Shown one piece after another: positions 32,756-37,502 of a stretch of DNA of 37,502 nt. The stretch comes from an uncultured Paracoccaceae bacterium (GTDB lineage Bacteria; Pseudomonadota; Alphaproteobacteria; Rhodobacterales; Rhodobacteraceae). Both the position numbers and the translations under genes were made by a program. Where the stretch lies: the NCBI GenBank assembly GCA_938016515.1, contig CALILP010000198.1, positions 1 to 37,502 on the forward strand. Direction: 5' to 3'. Numbering within the stretch: the stretch's first letter is position 1; every line of letters begins with the position of its first letter. The notes below the pieces were generated by a model. The model worked only from the letters and a program-made list of their open reading frames with translations, made no database searches and was not told where the DNA came from.

Positions 32756-33205
32756 GTGCGGCGATCGCGGATCGTCATCGCGGCCAGCGTCTCTGTCCTG
32801 CTGCTGGGCGGGGCCTACATCTTTGAATATCTGGGCTATCCGCCCTGCACGATGTGCTACTGGCAACGCTGGCCGCATATGGCGGCGATTGGCATTGGTG
32901 TGCTGGCCCTGATTTTGCCTGCAAGGGTTCTGGGATATCTTGGTGCCTTGGCGGCCCTGACAACGGCGGCAATCGGGCTGTTTCACACCGGAGTAGAGCG
33001 TGACTGGTGGGAAGGCCCGACATCCTGCACGGGTGGTGGCGGTCTGAACGATCTGACGGGAACCGATTTGCTGGCAACAGACGGCCCCCGCCTTGTGATG
33101 TGCGATCAGGTCAGCTGGGAGCTGCTATCGCTGTCGATGGCCAGCTGGAACATGATCTTTTCGCTGATCGCCGTTTGGCTGTGGCTGGTGGCGGCACGGC
33201 GCTAA
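32756..33205 (+). CDS. dsbB: disulfide bond formation protein B
   Basis: DsbB passes electrons from periplasmic DsbA to quinone. The 149-residue product has four membrane segments and both redox pairs: Cys31-Thr-Met-Cys34 (YPPCTMCYWQRWPH), in the first periplasmic loop, and Cys91 with Cys116 in the second loop. The start is GTG, placed directly after the TAA of the YqaA-like gene. Its stop overlaps that of the convergent Lrp/AsnC gene (33202-33205). No dsbA is adjacent. Confidence 0.93.
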   Translation: MRRSRIVIAASVSVLLLGGAYIFEYLGYPPCTMCYWQRWPHMAAIGIGVLALILPARVLGYLGALAALTTAAIGLFHTGVERDWWEGPTSCTGGGGLNDLTGTDLLATDGPRLVMCDQVSWELLSLSMASWNMIFSLIAVWLWLVAARR

Positions 33206-33621
33206 CGACGCGTGCTCAGCAACAATGAGGTCTCGGACTTCGTGATCTCGCCCTGACGGCGAATATCGGTCAAGACACGGTCAAAGTCTTCCAGGGTCTC
33301 GGTCCCAACCTCTGCAATCAGATCCCACGCGCCATTGGTGGAATGTACAGCCTGCACCTGAGGGATCTGACGCAGCCACCGGGCAATCTTTTCGGTACCC
33401 CGGCCAGCAATCTCCAGCATCATCAGGCCTCGGACCGGATGGGTGGCGATATCGCTGCGGGTCAAAACGGTGAACCCAGCCACCTCTCCGCTTTGCTGCA
33501 ACCGCTCCATCCGTTTGCGGACTGTGTTGCGGGCCAATCCCAAATCAGCAGAGATCCGGGCCAGACTGGCACGACCATCTTTGCGCAGATACCCAATCAG
33601 TCTTGTGTCCGTTTCGTCCAT
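33202..33621 (-). CDS. Lrp/AsnC family transcriptional regulator
   Basis: The 139-residue product opens with MDETDTRLIGYLRKDGRASL and an AsnC-type winged helix (about 1-60; GLARNTVRKRMERLQQSG). The C-terminal RAM effector domain follows (about 65-135; GAWDLIAEVGTETLEDFDRVL). It is divergent from arginase and ornithine cyclodeaminase. The family usually responds to an amino acid, so arginine or ornithine is the likely effector and the operon its target. The gap of 87 bases is A/T-rich with direct repeats, as expected for Lrp-type binding. Confidence 0.93.
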   Translation of the reverse strand: MDETDTRLIGYLRKDGRASLARISADLGLARNTVRKRMERLQQSGEVAGFTVLTRSDIATHPVRGLMMLEIAGRGTEKIARWLRQIPQVQAVHSTNGAWDLIAEVGTETLEDFDRVLTDIRRQGEITKSETSLLLSTRR

Positions 33622-33708
33622 TCAGATGCACCATTTTGATCAATCACCAGACATATAGCGCAAATTGACCGCTTCAAATAGACCCATTTTGTACGGCATC
33701 ACAGATGC
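33622..33708. promoter_or_regulatory. divergent regulatory gap between lrp-type gene and arginase
   Basis: The 87 bases are A/T-rich. CCATTTTG occurs twice in the same direction (near 33631 and 33685), about 54 bases apart. TTGACC near 33666 may be the -35 box for arginase, and TATATG on the other strand a -10 box for the regulator. Spaced copies on a helical face would suit an Lrp-type octamer. Confidence 0.4.
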
Positions 33709-34647
33709 ATGTTAGATATCACACCCCAAAACTGCATCCTCATCGGTGCCCCTGTCGACTGCGGCAAGCGCCGTCAGGGATGTCTCATGGGCCCGGACGC
33801 CTACCGCACAGCGGGCATCAGCGAGGCCCTTTCGGGGCTGGGCCATACACTCACGGACTGGGGCAACCTTGCGCCCGCTGACGTCTCGGTACCTGACCCA
33901 CGCAACGCGCTGGTCCACGATCTGGCCCGCACAGTTGGCTGGACCCACACGCTGGCGGATGCGGCAGAAAAAGCAGCCGCCGCAGGCATGCCGATCTTCC
34001 TCGGGGGGGATCATGCGCTGGCAGCAGGCACTGTCTCTGGCATGGCAAACCACTACGCCAAACAGAACCGGCCGTTCTTTGTTCTTTGGCTCGACGCGCA
34101 CAGTGACATCCACAGCCCCGACACCACAGACAGTGGCAACCTGCACGGAACCCCGGTGGGCTATTTCACAGGCCGGCCCGGCTTTGAAGGCTTCCCAGCC
34201 TTGCAAACGCCAGTACCCACCGAAAACATCTGCATGATTGGGTTGCGATCCGTGGACCCCGCAGAGCGCGCACATCTCGCAGAGGGGCAGACAACCCTCG
34301 TCGACATGCGCATGATCGACGAGCAAGGCGTCAGCGGGCCGCTCGCCGCCTTCCTTGACCGGGTCGCAGCCGTAGACGGGGCGCTGCATGTCTCCCTTGA
34401 CGTGGATTTCCTCGACCCCAGTGTCGCACCCGGCGTTGGCACAACAGTCCCCGGCGGGGCCACCGTGCGCGAGGCCCACCTGATCATGGAGATGCTCTGC
34501 GACAGCGGGCGCGTTGGGTCCCTCGACCTTGTCGAACTGAACCCCTTCCTTGATGACCGCGGCATGACCGCCAATCTGATGGTCGACCTGACCGCGTCCC
34601 TGATGGGCCGGCGCGTCTTTGATCGCCTGACCCGGAGCCGCACATGA
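33709..34647 (+). CDS. rocF: arginase
   Basis: Arginase splits arginine to ornithine and urea with two manganese ions. The 312-residue product has every metal motif: GGDHALAAG (His102), DAHSDIHSP (Asp129, His131, Asp133), SLDVDFLDPSVAPGVGTTVP (Asp231, Asp233). The ATG at 33709 is the first in frame. It overlaps the ornithine cyclodeaminase start as ATGA (34644-34647), so the two steps arginine to ornithine to proline are made together, under a likely Lrp-type control. An agmatinase role is less likely, given the neighbour. Confidence 0.95.
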   Translation: MLDITPQNCILIGAPVDCGKRRQGCLMGPDAYRTAGISEALSGLGHTLTDWGNLAPADVSVPDPRNALVHDLARTVGWTHTLADAAEKAAAAGMPIFLGGDHALAAGTVSGMANHYAKQNRPFFVLWLDAHSDIHSPDTTDSGNLHGTPVGYFTGRPGFEGFPALQTPVPTENICMIGLRSVDPAERAHLAEGQTTLVDMRMIDEQGVSGPLAAFLDRVAAVDGALHVSLDVDFLDPSVAPGVGTTVPGGATVREAHLIMEMLCDSGRVGSLDLVELNPFLDDRGMTANLMVDLTASLMGRRVFDRLTRSRT

Positions 34648-35690
34648 CCCAAGATCCATCGCACCTCGCGCTCGTGCCCTTCGTGTCCGTCGCCAACATG
34701 ATGAAACTGGTGCATCACATTGGTCTTGAACGGTTTCTCACAGAACTGGCCACCGAGATCGAAGCCGATTTCAAACGCTGGCCCCAGTTCGAAAAGGCAC
34801 CGCGCGTGCCGTCGCACTCTGACGTCGGGGTGATCGAACTGATGCCCACATCCGACGGCGAACTTTACGGGTTCAAATACGTGAACGGCCACCCCAAGAA
34901 CATGAAGGAAGGCCTGCAAACCGTCACCGGGTTTGGCCTGCTGGCAGAAGTGAACACAGGCTATCCGGTGCTGTTTTCCGAGATGACAGTGCTGACAGCC
35001 CTCCGCACCGCCGCCATGTCTGCGGTCGCCACCAAACACCTCGCGCGAAAAGACGCCAAAACGCTGGCCATGATTGGCAACGGGGCGCAGTCAGAGTTTC
35101 AGACACTGGCCCTCAAGGCCGTCTGCGGCATCGACACCGTGCGCCTTTATGACATTGATCCGGCAGCGACGGAAAAATGCGCGGCCAACCTCGCGGGTCA
35201 CGGCATCACCGTCGTCACATGCACGAGCCCGGAAGACGCCATCGAAGGCGCTGACGTCATTACCACAGCCACCGCAGACAAGAACATGCAGACAATCCTG
35301 ACCGACAACATGATCGGCAGCGGCGTGCACATCAACGCCATCGGCGGGGATTGCCCCGGCAAGACAGAGTTGCACCAAGACATCGTGGCGCGCGCCGACA
35401 TGTTCGTGGAATTCCCCGAGCAAACCCGCATCGAAGGCGAACTCCAGCAAATGCCGCTGGATCATCCCTTTACCGAGCTTTGGCAGGTCATGACCGGCGA
35501 CGCAGCAGGCCGCACTTCAGCCGCGCAAATCACCCTTTTCGATGGTGTCGGCTTCGCGATCGAGGATTTTTCAGCGCTCCGCTACGTGCACAGCATCATC
35601 CGCGACACGCCATTCTTTACCGACCTCGACATGATCGCAGACCCCGATGACCCGCGCGACCTCTTCGGCATGGTCATGCGCGCTGGTTAA
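34644..35690 (+). CDS. ornithine cyclodeaminase
   Basis: The 348-residue product converts L-ornithine to L-proline with release of ammonia, using NAD as a bound cofactor. It has the family segments VNTGYPVLFSEMTVLTALRTA (about 108-128), the dinucleotide loop MIGNGAQSEFQ (143-153), and the ornithine-type INAIGGDCPGKTEL (232-245) with Asp in the catalytic position. Length is normal. It is coupled to arginase. The proline formed can feed central metabolism or osmoprotection. A related mu-crystallin or alanine dehydrogenase function is unlikely in this context. Confidence 0.94.
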   Translation: MTQDPSHLALVPFVSVANMMKLVHHIGLERFLTELATEIEADFKRWPQFEKAPRVPSHSDVGVIELMPTSDGELYGFKYVNGHPKNMKEGLQTVTGFGLLAEVNTGYPVLFSEMTVLTALRTAAMSAVATKHLARKDAKTLAMIGNGAQSEFQTLALKAVCGIDTVRLYDIDPAATEKCAANLAGHGITVVTCTSPEDAIEGADVITTATADKNMQTILTDNMIGSGVHINAIGGDCPGKTELHQDIVARADMFVEFPEQTRIEGELQQMPLDHPFTELWQVMTGDAAGRTSAAQITLFDGVGFAIEDFSALRYVHSIIRDTPFFTDLDMIADPDDPRDLFGMVMRAG

Positions 35691-35984
35691 CACCCCCAAA
35701 CCGCCTTCCTTCTTTGATCAAAAATACTTTGGGGGGCGTGTGCAGCACGGTGGGAAAGCGCCCCGGTCTGACCCAGCCAAAACCACCACGCCTGCGTCCC
35801 ACCGTCGGGCGGGGCTGCGACCCGCCGCCCCGAGCAGATAAAAGGCGTAACAAATTCAACAAGATACCATCGCCACATCTCCACGCACCGCCATCACCCC
35901 CATCAGCCATTGCACACAAGATCGCGTGTCTGATAGAGTGCTGCTAACCAAATATAGACGGCATCTCGGGGCGGGGCGATTAGC
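35691..35984 (+). repeat. spacer with dispersed repeat copy B and the gyrA promoter region
   Basis: Bases 35708-35730 (CCTTCTTTGATCAAAAATAC plus TTT) nearly repeat 15825-15848, and include the palindrome TTTGATCAAA. A GC-rich part follows, with a GGCGGG/CCCGCC hairpin near 35804-35822. The last 80 bases carry the gyrA promoter. Short frames here look random, and I see no gene. Confidence 0.55.
35910..35938 (+). promoter_or_regulatory. candidate gyrA promoter
   Basis: TTGCAC (35910-35915), 17 bases and ATAGAG (35933-35938) lie 46 bases before the GTG start of gyrA, a usual distance. Confidence 0.45.
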
Positions 35985-37502
35985 GTGAGCGACACACCAG
36001 AAACACCTGAAAACGAAGACGAAAATCCGGTTGCGCGCCCGGCCTACGACGGCCCCGCAGTCACCATCGAGCATGAGTTAAAAACCTCATACCTCGACTA
36101 CGCGATGTCGGTCATCGTCAGCCGGGCCATTCCCGACCTGCGCGACGGGTTGAAACCCGTACATCGGCGCATCCTCTACGCGATGCACGAAACCAACAAC
36201 ACGCACGACAAGCCCTACCGCAAATCCTCGCGCCCCGTCGCTGAAACGATGGGGAAATACCACCCCCACGGCGACAGCGCGATCTACGACGCGCTGGTGC
36301 GGATGGCGCAGGATTTCTCGATGTCGCTGGTGCTGCTCGACGGCCAAGGCAACTTCGGGTCAATGGACGGCGACCGGGCGGCAGCCTATCGTTACACCGA
36401 AGTGCGCATGAAGAAAGTGGCGCTGTCGTTGCTTGATGACATCGACAAAGACACCGTCGATTTCCAACTCAACTACGACGGGAAAGACACGGAACCGACT
36501 GTTCTGCCAGCGAAATACCCCAACATGCTGGTCAACGGCGCAGGTGGTATCGCAGTGGGCATGGCCACCAACATCCCGCCGCATAACCTTGGCGAAGTCA
36601 TCGACGCGACGCTTGCGCTGATCGACAGCCCCGACATGTCGTCGGAAGACCTGATCGAATACATCCCCGGCCCCGATTTCCCGACGGGTGGCATCATGCT
36701 TGGGCGCTCAGGCGCACGCAAAGCCTACCTTGAAGGGCGCGGTTCCGTGATCGTGCGGGCCAAAACCAAGGTCGAGGAAATCCGCAAGGATCGTTGGGCC
36801 ATCGTAATCAACGAAATCCCCTATCAGGTGAACAAATCCGCGATGATCGACCGCATCGCCGAAGCCGCCCGCGACAAGAAGATCGAAGGCATCGCCCACG
36901 TGCAAGATGAAAGCGATCGCAATGGTGTACGGGTCGTTGTTGAACTGAAACGGGACGCCACGGCAGAGGTTGTTCTGAACCAATTGTTCCGCTTCACCCC
37001 GATGCAAACCTACTTCGGCTGCAACATGCTGGCACTCAACGGCGGCAAGCCCGAACAGCTGACTTTGCGGTCCTTCCTGACCAACTTCGTAGACTTCCGC
37101 GAAGACGTCGTCGCGCGTCGCACTGCATTTATGCTGCGCAAAGCGCGCGAACGCAGCCATATCCTTTGCGGTTTGGCGGTCGCGGTCACCAACATCGACG
37201 AAATCGTCGCGACCATCCGCCAGTCCGCTGATGCGGCTGAAGCCCGCGAAAAGCTGATGACACGTCGTTGGCCCGCCGAGTCGATCCTCGAATACATCGC
37301 GTTGATCGACGATCCGACCCACACAGCAAACGAAGATGGCACCTATCATCTGTCGGAAACCCACGCCCGTGCGATCCTTGAGCTACGCTTGCAGCGTCTC
37401 ACCCAAATCGGCGTCAAAGAAGTCACCGATGAACTTCAAGAACTCGCAGCAAAGATCAGAGAATACTTGGAAATTCTCGGTTCCCGCGAACGGATCATGC
37501 AG
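35985..37502 (+). CDS. gyrA: DNA gyrase subunit A, 5' part (runs off the window)
   Basis: The breakage-reunion subunit of gyrase. 506 codons of an expected 850-950 are present, with no interruption. The start is the GTG at 35985 ([20 protein letters not shown] follows), preceded by GGGGCG. The quinolone region reads [17 protein letters not shown], with Ser98 and Asp102 in the positions of E. coli Ser83 and Asp87, the quinolone-sensitive state. The DNA-linking tyrosine is Tyr137 in [11 protein letters not shown]. The sequence ends in SRERIMQ, well before the C-terminal pinwheel domain. The protein acts as GyrA2GyrB2. Confidence 0.97.
   Translation, partial: MSDTPETPENEDENPVARPAYDGPAVTIEHELKTSYLDYAMSVIVSRAIPDLRDGLKPVHRRILYAMHETNNTHDKPYRKSSRPVAETMGKYHPHGDSAIYDALVRMAQDFSMSLVLLDGQGNFGSMDGDRAAAYRYTEVRMKKVALSLLDDIDKDTVDFQLNYDGKDTEPTVLPAKYPNMLVNGAGGIAVGMATNIPPHNLGEVIDATLALIDSPDMSSEDLIEYIPGPDFPTGGIMLGRSGARKAYLEGRGSVIVRAKTKVEEIRKDRWAIVINEIPYQVNKSAMIDRIAEAARDKKIEGIAHVQDESDRNGVRVVVELKRDATAEVVLNQLFRFTPMQTYFGCNMLALNGGKPEQLTLRSFLTNFVDFREDVVARRTAFMLRKARERSHILCGLAVAVTNIDEIVATIRQSADAAEAREKLMTRRWPAESILEYIALIDDPTHTANEDGTYHLSETHARAILELRLQRLTQIGVKEVTDELQELAAKIREYLEILGSRERIMQ

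Noticed and set aside
33712-34659. 315-codon minus-strand frame opposite arginase
   Set aside because: Arginase on the plus strand has all metal motifs; the antisense product is Cys/Gly/His-rich with no recognisable domain.

Overview
The window looks like core chromosome of a marine Rhodobacteraceae (Roseobacter group, Alphaproteobacteria). This rests on gene content recalled from that group: a zinc-ligand-poor porphobilinogen synthase, a large RTX/Hint secreted protein, 3-hydroxybutyrate dehydrogenase next to a patatin, the psuK-psuG pair, promoters of the TTGAC-N17-TAAG type, and short T/A-rich intergenic repeats. The genus cannot be fixed by eye. I see no transposase, phage gene, CRISPR array or rRNA. 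One tRNA gene is present, and many neighbouring genes overlap by exactly four bases.

Layout. 1-1990: rpsB-tsf, read leftward. 1990-4032: a small one-span membrane protein translationally coupled to a methyl-accepting chemotaxis protein. 4361-6509: two head-to-head exported or membrane genes (HupE/UreJ-like and DUF4198-like) whose start codons share one palindromic octamer. 6506-7090: a variant histidine phosphatase. 7176-8983: psuK-psuG for pseudouridine catabolism. 9043-10364: a DUF502 membrane protein and a LysE-type exporter. 10357-12289 (leftward): bdhA, an unlisted 44-codon ORF and a patatin, joined by ATGA overlaps. 12390-12550: a promoter-hairpin-terminator unit that looks like a small RNA gene.

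12581-15766: an orphan YejA-like peptide-binding protein, a 42-residue lipoprotein, and an arsC-aquaporin pair. 15954-19994: an XRE/cupin regulator divergent from an acyl-CoA ligase, FrnE-like and MFS operon. 20106-24140 (leftward): a small membrane protein and mfd. 24266-26702: hemB, a SYLF lipoprotein and a MobA-like nucleotidyltransferase. 26779-30405 (leftward): a 1208-residue RTX/cadherin/Hint protein with a long A/T-rich upstream region. 31058-31143: tRNA-Leu(CAA). 31194-33205: a YpfJ-type metallopeptidase, a YqaA-type membrane protein and DsbB. 33202-35690: an Lrp/AsnC regulator divergent from arginase and ornithine cyclodeaminase (arginine to ornithine to proline). 35985 to the end: the 5' part of gyrA.

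Most genes belong to known families. The least explained items are the sRNA-like unit with its outer inverted repeat, the 44-codon ORF locked between bdhA and the patatin, the shared-palindrome start of the HupE/DUF4198 pair with its two predicted mature His-Glu N-termini, and the chemoreceptor with a histidine-rich membrane sensor and coupled small partner. Nothing here is proven to be a new system; these are candidates.
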